DNA from: Balanoglossus misakiensis
Taxonomy: Eukaryota; Hemichordata
Assembly: GCA_040954595.2 (NCBI GenBank)
Contig: CM082587.2
Span: 11,656,001-11,720,000 of the forward strand
Length of the DNA stretch: 64,000 nucleotides
Direction: 5' to 3'
Shown here: in pieces, positions 48,665 through 61,800 of the stretch
How positions within the stretch are numbered: position 1 is the first letter of the stretch
Layout: each line of letters begins with the position of its first letter
Position numbers and translations under genes: made by a program
The notes under the pieces: generated by a model
Database searches by the model: none
What the model was told of the DNA's origin: nothing
The model's input: the letters and a program-made list of their open reading frames with translations, nothing else

Positions 48665-49991
48665 ATGGCTAGCTGGCGCAGGAAGAGACAAGGCAATGTG
48701 CGGTCTGTAATCAACGAACGGCACCGCTCAGTTCAGTGTCCCTTTCTTCAAAAGTGGATCGGTGAGCAATTGGTATTTTCAGGTCGTTCAGAGGATGAAG
48801 TCCAGTCCAGTACTGTATTTGAGAGCTACAAATGTTGGGTTGAAAACTATTCGTCGGCGGACAATCAAGTAATGATTATGGTTACTAAAGCTCGATTTTT
48901 CAAGGTGAGAATGATCGCATTTTTCTTCCCCCCCCCCCTCCCTCCCCCAAGGGACTCGTTTTCTGTCTCTTTTAAACCTGTAACTTAACGAAAAGGAAGT
49001 TTTTCACATATCTCTTTGTTGACACTATAGCAATTTGGAGCGCGGATGCTTCAAGAGAATAGCGTTACCAAATCAAAGTCGGCCGGGGTTAATATTTATA
49101 GAGGTGTTCGTCTGAAAGCTGGTTCGCGAAGAATCTCAACGGGGAAACCTGAGCACAGTGTACTTCAGACCAGGGCAAGGGCATTTCTTGATGACGCCAG
49201 CGTGACCGTTCCGATCGAGGTAAGAATGGTGTTTTGTTTGGACTAGGACAATAGAACGTTGCAATGAGTGTGTCAATGGGTGTCCAAGTGCAAACGTGGT
49301 CGGCTTCTGTCCACAAATGCCATTAATTTTAGGCAGGATTTATAAAATTGTCAATGAAGAATACAAAAATGAAAAACAATAGTTAATAGCAAACGGGTAG
49401 GATTGCAAGGGCTTGTAAAACGGTACACACTGTACCAGGAAGTTTGCAACACTAATGAAGAATGTATATGATATATTTAGGTGAGAACTGTTCGCGATCG
49501 CCGGGACGCAGGACGGTGCGCGTTTTCGACGAGGGATCTTCAAGCCTGGAACGTCGTCTGCGAATACCGGGGCACGGTTATTAGCGTTGAAGAAGCTAGT
49601 CGGCGTGATGAACTTTACAGGGCAGAGGGGAAACGACCACGCATGTTTCATCTCTACATTGGAAAGAGACACGTTGTGTGAGTGTATCACTTAGTCGAAT
49701 ATATGGTCATATATTGCAAAGCATCTGTCGAAATAGAAAACGTAATATTGTCTATATTTTCCTCATTAACGCAGCATTGACGGATACGATGTCCCAGCCG
49801 GTGAAGAAAATTTAGCGGGCCTAATAAATCACAGTCAGCAGAACGCCAACTTGGTACCGGTTCGGATCGGAGAGCGCCTGGTTTTCTTTGCAACCAGGAA
49901 TCTTTGTCAGGGAGTAGAGCTTTTGTATGATTACGGTGACGGGGGTGAAGAGGATTTCTTCAGTGGTTCTCAAACTTTTCCTGAAAATTAA
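48665..49991 (+). CDS. D5/primase C-terminal-like + SET domain protein (macro copy 2)
   Basis: Join 48665-48904, 49031-49219, 49481-49677 and 49775-49991; 280 residues with the same exon phases and GT-AG introns as the copy at 26033-27359. The cofactor-binding LINHS and catalytic-type ELLYDYGD motifs are intact. Confidence 0.79.
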
Positions 49992-50899
49992 GGCATTAAC
50001 ACATCAACGCTTCGGGATGTCGTAACGGCGGCAAGGCGGGGGGGGGGGGGGGGGGGGCGTGAAAATGTTTGTATCAGGAACAAAATTCCCGTGCAAATCA
50101 CCTTGATCCGGGTGGGTGGACTATTCGCGACAAATGTTGAAATCATACAAAGCATTTTACTTAATTAACCCATTTTTTTCATTTATTTGTTTACAGTTTA
50201 CAACGTCATAGAGAAGTTGAACTAGAGACTGGATCAGCGTGGGTGACACCATAGTACACCAATGTTTTCTTCAGTTTGATTCAATTGTAATTTAAAACTG
50301 AGATTGCCTAACGCTTTCCCAGATTTTTTTAACCACTGAGAAACTGTGGGTTTTTTTCTGGGTTTTGGTGCGAGGTGATCTCAGTCAGTGGTGTTAATTT
50401 AATTAATCATTTTCTTTTCCTATTTACGTCGACTGAAATGTATTTTGATAGGTGATAGTCATACCATAAAAAAATCTTACGGCGCGACTGCCAAAATGTA
50501 CATTTATTTGTCCGTTCCAAGTTATTTTGTGTATGTGTGATGGGTGCCGGTGACTGTGCAGGGTTGATTTCCCTAGAGCGACTGTTATATTCGTTTTCCA
50601 ACGATGATGAATTTACATGTTATTTGCTTGGCATTTTGACGCAGAGACACTTCTGAAAACACAAACCTATTAATTATGCCACGGGTGTAAATTGATCACA
50701 TTAAAAGAGGCTTTAGACGTTTGCCGCGAGCTCCTGGTGGGCAGAATCTTGTCAGCCCAAATTTGACTATAAGTACATAGCCAATGATGTGACGCTCTCC
50801 CACATCCTTCGCCGCGCCTTTTCGCTGATTTACAGCATCTTGCGTAAACACTGTCATTTGATCTTGCTTGGCAGAAGTCAACTTGCTCTATACTACATT

Positions 50900-51265
50900 A
50901 TGGCGGCCAAGCTCAACTGCATATCAGATAATGCCAAGGAGCGTTTGAGAGGCATCCTCGCCAGAAGGAGTCGCGTTTCCGGTGACTGTGTGCTCTGGAC
51001 GGGTGCAGCTTGTCGAAACGGCTATGGCTCTATTACGTTCAGAGATGAGAACACTCTAACCGCCTATGTCCATCACATTGCACTCCTAATTAACGGAGTG
51101 CAATTGGTGGGCAGGCGGTTAGAGTGTTCTCATCTTTGCAACGAAAAGCTATGCATCCGCCCAGAGCACATTGTCCAGGAAACGCGACTCCTAAACATTT
51201 CACGAAAGACGTGCTTTAAATCCCCAAAAGGGGAGTGTCACCACGATCCCAGGTGCCTAAGGTGA
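50900..51265 (+). CDS. His-Me-finger (I-PpoI-like) endonuclease (macro copy 2)
   Basis: 121 residues from ATG at 50900; translation identical to 28268-28633, with all predicted zinc ligands, His78 and Asn99 intact. The alternative GTGAGT donor is also present, after 51261. Confidence 0.81.
   Translation: MAAKLNCISDNAKERLRGILARRSRVSGDCVLWTGAACRNGYGSITFRDENTLTAYVHHIALLINGVQLVGRRLECSHLCNEKLCIRPEHIVQETRLLNISRKTCFKSPKGECHHDPRCLR
51043..51135. repeat. 93-bp palindrome in endonuclease gene (macro copy 2)
   Basis: Same 22-bp outer and 10-bp inner perfect arms as at 28411-28503. Confidence 0.94.
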
Positions 51266-52255
51266 GTAATCCTCTTCTCATTTGATATGTATTGTGTGAC
51301 CCTGCAGTTGAAACGCTTTCATCAATAATTTGCGGCGCGTGGGTAATCTCGGTGTTATTGACAATGCAGCCGGCCCAAACATTTTTAAATTAACACTGTT
51401 TCTGACTGTATTAACGAAATGTCCAATTTGCAAGTAGCCTATAGACAACCCTTTTGAATGAGTTTTGTCTCGTTGAGATTTTATACATAAGGAACAATCT
51501 AGATTTATTTTAGAAGACACTGTTCTTTTAAAACAGCTAGCATAATACAGCTAAATTTCGGAATTTCCGGACAATTTTCGGAATTCCTTTTAAATTTGAG
51601 AAATTTTTCATCAGATATAAGTGTTACTATTTATTGGACATGTTTTTATCATTGTTTACTTTTTAAGGTCATTCTCATCCCCCCCCCCCCCCCCCAAAAA
51701 AAAGCCGCTTTAGGCTTCATGTTCAGTAAAAAATCTGGAAAGTTCAGCTGAATTTTACACTGATCACACATTTTTGGGAAGGTCTGGCGCAAAATAAAGG
51801 ATGACAAATGTAAATCTAATGTCACATTTGTAAACCTCTAAGTATTGTACACTCATTCTATTAAGTATATGCAAATAGTACGGATAATTTTTTCGGAATG
51901 TGGAATTCCGAAATTAGTTCGGAACGTGTTAGCAGTGAAGAGATCACCACTGAGGGTTGGAAGGCCTTGCCAGAAATTAACGCGTAAAGTACGCCCTCAC
52001 AGGCCATGTAAACAAGGTCAAATAAGGCCGTCTGGCAAACGAATGATTAATTCAACGCGCCATTTGAGCCGAGCTGAGTTGGTCTGAGTTGCGTATCACA
52101 CAGACTTAGGCTGAATGTCAGTGGAGTAACCAGTCCGTTTTAGATTTACCAATGATGTGAATTTAATTTCTTCACCCAGAAAAACAGAACACAACTTGTC
52201 TGCAACATGATGCTGGAGGTGACACATGACAGAGAAGTGGATCCGCGTTGTCAAC

Positions 52256-52592
52256 ACAGATGCCAGCATTCAAAAGGGGAGTGCCACCTGCTAAAATCAA
52301 CTCATCTGCTGTTGGCCCATTTTACCTGTGGCAACTGTTCAGAGGAGACAACGTTTATTCCGTGCAAGCCAACACGCAATGTTGGGGTCTACCTGTCAAC
52401 ACAGATGCAAGCATTCATGTGAGTGAGTATCAGGACTGACCTTGTTTTGCTGAATAATTCATAATGCCTATTTTAGAATTCTTAGAGGCATTTGGAGTTC
52501 ATTGCCTGGTCAACCAAACTACACCCCTTAACAGCTGAAACAAAATGCGTATTGTGTTCATTCATTCATTGCTTCAATATATATAGGCAACA
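52256..52592 (+). repeat. Diverged satellite B-like monomer (macro copy 2)
   Basis: Same decayed monomer as at 29624-29960, just before the homogeneous array. Confidence 0.68.
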
Positions 52593-52593
52593 T

Positions 52594-52867
52594 GAGTATC
52601 AAGTAGCACTATTTGTTTACGATTGTATTCATGAAAACTTCCCACTAACAATTCCACAGTTAATATTGAACACATTTATCCAACAAGGTCAAAAGAAAAA
52701 GGGAATCTTCTGGTTCCAAAATACGCCACAAATGTGGGTCAACATACAGTGAAATATTATGGTGCTCAAATATGCAACATATCAAATCTGTCTCATCAAA
52801 GTCATGCTTTAAAAAAGAATTGAAAAGGTATTATTTATCCATTTGACTGCTGTATTTTCAGAAGGAA
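52594..52867 (+). pseudogene. Decayed non-LTR reverse-transcriptase tail (macro copy 2)
   Basis: Same sequence and same frame disruptions as at 29962-30235. Confidence 0.48.
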
Positions 52868-52897
52868 AACAAACTGAATTTGGTTTTTCATGTACAA

Positions 52898-55800
52898 ATA
52901 TTTTCTGTAAAATAGACATTTAATTGGCAAGCCGTCCTGCATCAATTATTAATTGTGTACATGCACTAAAGCGCCCTCACTGCTGGGTGTGTTGTATGGT
53001 CTTTAACCCTGTTTCAAATTAGAGTACTTTCTGCAATTTCAAGACAGATCTTACGTGCCATTGGAGAGCTCCATTGACTGGTCATTCATACTGTTTTCAT
53101 TCATTCATTGCGGCATCAATATATTTTATGTATTCTAGCCAAAGAGCTTGGCACCTGTTGAAATGAACTCATCTGCTGTGGGCCAGTTTATTGGTGGCAG
53201 TTGAGCTGAGGAGAGCACCTTCCTTCCCGGCACGCCACCAAGTAAAGTTCCACGCCGCCCACCACAGATGCCAGCATTCATTCATGCGAGTGAGTGTAAT
53301 TGCAAATTTGCCTATTCTAGATCTGTAATGGAAATGGAGAAAGTACCTTATATTTTCTGTAAAATAGACATTTAATTGGCAAGCCGTCCTGCATCAATTA
53401 TTAATTGTGTACATGCACTAAAGCGCCCTCACTGCTGGGTGTGTTGTATGGTCTTTAACCCTGTTTCAAATTAGAGTACTTTCTGCAATTTCAAGACAGA
53501 TCTTACGTGCCATTGGAGAGCTCCATTGACTGGTCATTCATACTGTTTTCATTCATTCATTGCGGCATCAATATATTTTATCTATTCTAGCCAAAGAGCT
53601 TGGCACCTGTTGAAATGAACTCATCTGCTGTGGGCCAGTTTATTGGTGGCAGTTGAGCTGAGGAGAGCACCTTCCTTCCCGGCACGCCACCAAGTAAAGT
53701 TCCACGCCGCCCACCACAGATGCCAGCATTCATTCATGCGAGTGAGTGTAATTGCAAATTTGCCTATTCTAGAATTACGTGCCATTGGAGAGCTCCATTG
53801 ACTGGTCATTCATACTGTTTTCATTCATTCATTGCGGCATCAATATATTTTATCTATTCTAGCCAAAGAGCTTGGCACCTGTTGAAATGAACTCATCTGC
53901 TGTGGGCCAGTTTATTGGTGGCAGTTGAGCTGAGGAGAGCACCTTCCTTCCCGGCACGCCACCAAGTAAAGTTCCACGCCGCCCACCACAGATGCCAGCA
54001 TTCATTCATGCGAGTGAGTGTAATTGCAAATTTGCCTATTCTAGATCTGTAATGGAAATGGAGAAAGTACCTTATATTTTCTGTAAAATAGACATTTAAT
54101 TGGCAAGCCGTCCTGCATCAATTATGAATTGTGTACATGCACTAAAGCGCCCTCACTGCTGGGTGTGTTGTATGGTCTTTAACCCTGTTTCAAATTAGAG
54201 TACTTTCTGCAATTTCAAGACAGATCTTACGTGCCATTGGAGAGCTCCATTGACTGGTCATTCATACTGTTTTCATTCATTCATTGCGGCATCAATATAT
54301 TTTATCTATTCTAGCCAAAGAGCTTGGCACCTGTTGAAATGAACTCATCTGCTGTGGGCCAGTTTATTGGTGGCAGTTGAGCTGAGGAGAGCACCTTCCT
54401 TCCCGGCACGCCACCAAGTAAAGTTCCACGCCGCCCACCACAGATGCCAGCATTCATTCATGCGAGTGAGTGTAATTGCAAATTTGCCTATTCTAGAATC
54501 TTACGTGCCATTGGAGAGCTCCATTGACTGGTCATTCATACTGTTTTCATTCATTCATTGCGGCATCAATATATTTTATCTATTCTAGCCAAAGAGCTTG
54601 GCACCTGTTGAAATGAACTCATCTGCTGTGGGCCAGTTTATTGGTGGCAGTTGAGCTGAGGAGAGCACCTTCCTTCCCGGCACGCCACCAAGTAAAGTTC
54701 CACGCCGCCCACCACAGATGCCAGCATTCATTCATGCGAGTGAGTGTAATTGCAAATTTGCCTATTCTAGATCTGTAATGGAAATGGAGAAAGTACCTTA
54801 TATTTTCTGTAAAATAGACATTTAATTGGCAAGCCGTCCTGCATCAATTATTAATTGTGTACATGCACTAAAGCGCCCTCACTGCTGGGTGTGTTGTATG
54901 GTCTTTAACCCTGTTTCAAATTAGAGTACTTTCTGCAATTTCAAGACAGATCTTACGTGCCATTGGAGAGCTCCATTGACTGGTCATTCATACTGTTTTC
55001 ATTCATTCATTGCGGCATCAATATATTTTATCTATTCTAGCCAAAGAGCTTGGCACCTGTTGAAATGAACTCATCTGCTGTGGGCCAGTTTATTGGTGGC
55101 AGTTGAGCTGAGAAGAGCACCTTCCTTCCCGGCACGCCACCAAGTAAAGTTCCACGCCGCCCACCACAGATGCCAGCATTCATTCATGCGAGTGAGTGTA
55201 ATTGCAAATTTGCCTATTCTAGATCTGTAATGGAAATGGAGAAAGTACCTTATATTTTCTGTAAAATAGACATTTAATTGGCAAGCCGTCCTGCATCAAT
55301 TATGAATTGTGTACATGCACTAAAGCGCCCTCACTGCTGGGTGTGTTGTATGGTCTTTAACCCTGTTTCAAATTAGAGTACTTTCTGCAATTTCAAGACA
55401 GATCTTACGTGCCATTGGAGAGCTCCATTGACTGGTCATTCATACTGTTTTCATTCATTCATTGCGGCATCAATATATTTTATCTATTCTAGCCAAAGAG
55501 CTTGGCACCTGTTGAAATGAACTCATCTGCTGTGGGCCAGTTTATTGGTGGCAGTTGAGCTGAGGAGAGCACCTTCCTTCCCGGCACGCCACCAAGTAAA
55601 GTTCCACGCCGCCCACCACAGATGCCAGCATTCATTCATGCGAGTGAGTGTAATTGCAAATTTGCCTATTCTAGATCTGTAATGGAAATGGAGAAAGTAC
55701 CTTATATTTTCTGTAAAATAGACATTTAATTGGCAAGCCGTCCTGCATCAATTATGAATTGTGTACATGCACTAAAGCGCCCTCACTGCTGGGTGTGTTG

Positions 55801-58800
55801 TATGGTCTTTAACCCTGTTTCAAATTAGAGTACTTTCTGCAATTTCAAGACAGATCTTACGTGCCATTGGAGAGCTCCATTGACTGGTCATTCATACTGT
55901 TTTCATTCATTCATTGCGGCATCAATATATTTTATCTATTCTAGCCAAAGAGCTTGGCACCTGTTGAAATGAACTCATCTGCTGTGGGCCAGTTTATTGG
56001 TGGCAGTTGAGCTGAGGAGAGCACCTTCCTTCCCGGCACGCCACCAAGTAAAGTTCCACGCCGCCCACCACAGATGCCAGCATTCATTCATGCGAGTGAG
56101 TGTAATTGCAAATTTGCCTATTCTAGATCTGTAATGGAAATGGAGAAAGTACCTTATATTTTCTGTAAAATAGACATTTAATTGGCAAGCCGTCCTGCAT
56201 CAATTATGAATTGTGTACATGCACTAAAGCGCCCTCACTGCTGGGTGTGTTGTATGGTCTTTAACCCTGTTTCAAATTAGAGTACTTTCTGCAATTTCAA
56301 GACAGATCTTACGTGCCATTGGAGAGCTCCATTGACTGGTCATTCATACTGTTTTCATTCATTCATTGCGGCATCAATATATTTTATCTATTCTAGCCAA
56401 AGAGCTTGGCACCTGTTGAAATGAACTCATCTGCTGTGGGCCAGTTTATTGGTGGCAGTTGAGCTGAGGAGAGCACCTTCCTTCCCGGCACGCCACCAAG
56501 TAAAGTTCCACGCCGCCCACCACAGATGCCAGCATTCATTCATGCGAGTGAGTGTAATTGCAAATTTGCCTATTCTAGATCTGTAATGGAAATGGAGAAA
56601 GTACCTTATATTTTCTGTAAAATAGACATTTAATTGGCAAGCCGTCCTGCATCAATTATGAATTGTGTACATGCACTAAAGCGCCCTCACTGCTGGGTGT
56701 GTTGTATGGTCTTTAACCCTGTTTCAAATTAGAGTACTTTCTGCAATTTCAAGACAGATCTTACGTGCCATTGGAGAGCTCCATTGACTGGTCATTCATA
56801 CTGTTTTCATTCATTCATTGCGGCATCAATATATTTTATCTATTCTAGCCAAAGAGCTTGGCACCTGTTGAAATGAACTCATCTGCTGTGGGCCAGTTTA
56901 TTGGTGGCAGTTGAGCTGAGAAGAGCACCTTCCTTCCCGGCACGCCACCAAGTAAAGTTCCACGCCGCCCACCACAGATGCCAGCATTCATTCATGCGAG
57001 TGAGTGTAATTGCAAATTTGCCTATTCTAGAATCTTACGTGCCATTGGAGAGCTCCATTGACTGGTCATTCATACTGTTTTCATTCATTCATTGCGGCAT
57101 CAATATATTTTATCTATTCTAGCCAAAGAGCTTGGCACCTGTTGAAATGAACTCATCTGCTGTGGGCCAGTTTATTGGTGGCAGTTGAGCTGAGGAGAGC
57201 ACCTTCCTTCCCGGGACGCCACCAAGTAAAGTTCCACGCCGCCCACCACAGATGCCAGCATTCATTCATGCGAGTGAGTGTAATTGCAAATTTGCCTATT
57301 CTAGATTCTTACGTGCCATTGGAGAGCTCCATTGACTGGTCATTCATACTGTTTTCATTCATTCATTGCGGCATCAATATATTTTATCTATTCTAGCCAA
57401 AGAGCTTGGCACCTGTTGAAATGAACTCATCTGCTGTGGGCCAGTTTATTGGTGGCAGTTGAGCTGAGGAGAGCACCTTCCTTCCCGGCACGCCACCAAG
57501 TAAAGTTCCACGCCGCCCACCACAGATGCCAGCATTCATTCATGCGAGTGAGTGTAATTGCAAATTTGCCTATTCTAGATCTGTAATGGAAATGGAGAAA
57601 GTACCTTATATTTTCTGTAAAATAGACATTTAATTGGCAAGCCGTCCTGCATCAATTATTAATTGTGTACATGCACTAAAGCGCCCTCACTGCTGGGTGT
57701 GTTGTATGGTCTTTAACCCTGTTTCAAATTAGAGTACTTTCTGCAATTTCAAGACAGATCTTACGTGCCATTGGAGAGCTCCATTGACTGGTCATTCATA
57801 CTGTTTTCATTCATTCATTGCGGCATCAATATATTTTATCTATTCTAGCCAAAGAGCTTGGCACCTGTTGAAATGAACTCATCTGCTGTGGGCCAGTTTA
57901 TTGGTGGCAGTTGAGCTGAGGAGAGCACCTTCCTTCCCGGCACGCCACCAAGTAAAGTTCCACGCCGCCCACCACAGATGCCAGCATTCATTCATGCGAG
58001 TGAGTGTAATTGCAAATTTGCCTATTCTAGATCTGTAATGGAAATGGAGAAAGTACCTTATATTTTCTGTAAAATAGACATTTAATTGGCAAGCCGTCCT
58101 GCATCAATTATTAATTGTGTACATGCACTAAAGCGCCCTCACTGCTGGGTGTGTTGTATGGTCTTTAACCCTGTTTCAAATTAGAGTACTTTCTGCAATT
58201 TCAAGACAGATCTTACGTGCCATTGGAGAGCTCCATTGACTGGTCATTCATACTGTTTTCATTCATTCATTGCGGCATCAATATATTTTATCTATTCTAG
58301 CCAAAGAGCTTGGCACCTGTTGAAATGAACTCATCTGCTGTGGGCCAGTTTATTGGTGGCAGTTGAGCTGAGGAGAGCACCTTCCTTCCCGGCACGCCAC
58401 CAAGTAAAGTTCCACGCCGCCCACCACAGATGCCAGCATTCATTCATGCGAGTGAGTGTAATTGCAAATTTGCCTATTCTAGAATTACGTGCCATTGGAG
58501 AGCTCCATTGACTGGTCATTCATACTGTTTTCATTCATTCATTGCGGCATCAATATATTTTATCTATTCTAGCCAAAGAGCTTGGCACCTGTTGAAATGA
58601 ACTCATCTGCTGTGGGCCAGTTTATTGGTGGCAGTTGAGCTGAGGAGAGCACCTTCCTTCCCGGCACGCCACCAAGTAAAGTTCCACGCCGCCCACCACA
58701 GATGCCAGCATTCATTCATGCGAGTGAGTGTAATTGCAAATTTGCCTATTCTAGATCTGTAATGGAAATGGAGAAAGTACCTTATATTTTCTGTAAAATA

Positions 58801-61800
58801 GACATTTAATTGGCAAGCCGTCCTGCATCAATTATGAATTGTGTACATGCACTAAAGCGCCCTCACTGCTGGGTGTGTTGTATGGTCTTTAACCCTGTTT
58901 CAAATTAGAGTACTTTCTGCAATTTCAAGACAGATCTTACGTGCCATTGGAGAGCTCCATTGACTGGTCATTCATACTGTTTTCATTCATTCATTGCGGC
59001 ATCAATATATTTTATCTATTCTAGCCAAAGAGCTTGGCACCTGTTGAAATGAACTCATCTGCTGTGGGCCAGTTTATTGGTGGCAGTTGAGCTGAGGAGA
59101 GCACCTTCCTTCCCGGCACGCCACCAAGTAAAGTTCCACGCCGCCCACCACAGATGCCAGCATTCATTCATGCGAGTGAGTGTAATTGCAAATTTGCCTA
59201 TTCTAGAATCTTACGTGCCATTGGAGAGCTCCATTGACTGGTCATTCATACTGTTTTCATTCATTCATTGCGGCATCAATATATTTTATCTATTCTAGCC
59301 AAAGAGCTTGGCACCTGTTGAAATGAACTCATCTGCTGTGGGCCAGTTTATTGGTGGCAGTTGAGCTGAGGAGAGCACCTTCCTTCCCGGCACGCCACCA
59401 AGTAAAGTTCCACGCCGCCCACCACAGATGCCAGCATTCATTCATGCGAGTGAGTGTAATTGCAAATTTGCCTATTCTAGATCTGTAATGGAAATGGAGA
59501 AAGTACCTTATATTTTCTGTAAAATAGACATTTAATTGGCAAGCCGTCCTGCATCAATTATTAATTGTGTACATGCACTAAAGCGCCCTCACTGCTGGGT
59601 GTGTTGTATGGTCTTTAACCCTGTTTCAAATTAGAGTACTTTCTGCAATTTCAAGACAGATCTTACGTGCCATTGGAGAGCTCCATTGACTGGTCATTCA
59701 TACTGTTTTCATTCATTCATTGCGGCATCAATATATTTTATCTATTCTAGCCAAAGAGCTTGGCACCTGTTGAAATGAACTCATCTGCTGTGGGCCAGTT
59801 TATTGGTGGCAGTTGAGCTGAGAAGAGCACCTTCCTTCCCGGCACGCCACCAAGTAAAGTTCCACGCCGCCCACCACAGATGCCAGCATTCATTCATGCG
59901 AGTGAGTGTAATTGCAAATTTGCCTATTCTAGATCTGTAATGGAAATGGAGAAAGTACCTTATATTTTCTGTAAAATAGACATTTAATTGGCAAGCCGTC
60001 CTGCATCAATTATGAATTGTGTACATGCACTAAAGCGCCCTCACTGCTGGGTGTGTTGTATGGTCTTTAACCCTGTTTCAAATTAGAGTACTTTCTGCAA
60101 TTTCAAGACAGATCTTACGTGCCATTGGAGAGCTCCATTGACTGGTCATTCATACTGTTTTCATTCATTCATTGCGGCATCAATATATTTTATCTATTCT
60201 AGCCAAAGAGCTTGGCACCTGTTGAAATGAACTCATCTGCTGTGGGCCAGTTTATTGGTGGCAGTTGAGCTGAGGAGAGCACCTTCCTTCCCGGCACGCC
60301 ACCAAGTAAAGTTCCACGCCGCCCACCACAGATGCCAGCATTCATTCATGCGAGTGAGTGTAATTGCAAATTTGCCTATTCTAGATCTGTAATGGAAATG
60401 GAGAAAGTACCTTATATTTTCTGTAAAATAGACATTTAATTGGCAAGCCGTCCTGCATCAATTATGAATTGTGTACATGCACTAAAGCGCCCTCACTGCT
60501 GGGTGTGTTGTATGGTCTTTAACCCTGTTTCAAATTAGAGTACTTTCTGCAATTTCAAGACAGATCTTACGTGCCATTGGAGAGCTCCATTGACTGGTCA
60601 TTCATACTGTTTTCATTCATTCATTGCGGCATCAATATATTTTATCTATTCTAGCCAAAGAGCTTGGCACCTGTTGAAATGAACTCATCTGCTGTGGGCC
60701 AGTTTATTGGTGGCAGTTGAGCTGAGGAGAGCACCTTCCTTCCCGGCACGCCACCAAGTAAAGTTCCACGCCGCCCACCACAGATGCCAGCATTCATTCA
60801 TGCGAGTGAGTGTAATTGCAAATTTGCCTATTCTAGATCTGTAATGGAAATGGAGAAAGTACCTTATATTTTCTGTAAAATAGACATTTAATTGGCAAGC
60901 CGTCCTGCATCAATTATGAATTGTGTACATGCACTAAAGCGCCCTCACTGCTGGGTGTGTTGTATGGTCTTTAACCCTGTTTCAAATTAGAGTACTTTCT
61001 GCAATTTCAAGACAGATCTTACGTGCCATTGGAGAGCTCCATTGACTGGTCATTCATACTGTTTTCATTCATTCATTGCGGCATCAATATATTTTATCTA
61101 TTCTAGCCAAAGAGCTTGGCACCTGTTGAAATGAACTCATCTGCTGTGGGCCAGTTTATTGGTGGCAGTTGAGCTGAGGAGAGCACCTTCCTTCCCGGCA
61201 CGCCACCAAGTAAAGTTCCACGCCGCCCACCACAGATGCCAGCATTCATTCATGCGAGTGAGTGTAATTGCAAATTTGCCTATTCTAGATCTGTAATGGA
61301 AATGGAGAAAGTACCTTATATTTTCTGTAAAATAGACATTTAATTGGCAAGCCGTCCTGCATCAATTATGAATTGTGTACATGCACTAAAGCGCCCTCAC
61401 TGCTGGGTGTGTTGTATGGTCTTTAACCCTGTTTCAAATTAGAGTACTTTCTGCAATTTCAAGACAGATCTTACGTGCCATTGGAGAGCTCCATTGACTG
61501 GTCATTCATACTGTTTTCATTCATTCATTGCGGCATCAATATATTTTATCTATTCTAGCCAAAGAGCTTGGCACCTGTTGAAATGAACTCATCTGCTGTG
61601 GGCCAGTTTATTGGTGGCAGTTGAGCTGAGAAGAGCACCTTCCTTCCCGGCACGCCACCAAGTAAAGTTCCACGCCGCCCACCACAGATGCCAGCATTCA
61701 TTCATGCGAGTGAGTGTAATTGCAAATTTGCCTATTCTAGAATCTTACGTGCCATTGGAGAGCTCCATTGACTGGTCATTCATACTGTTTTCATTCATTC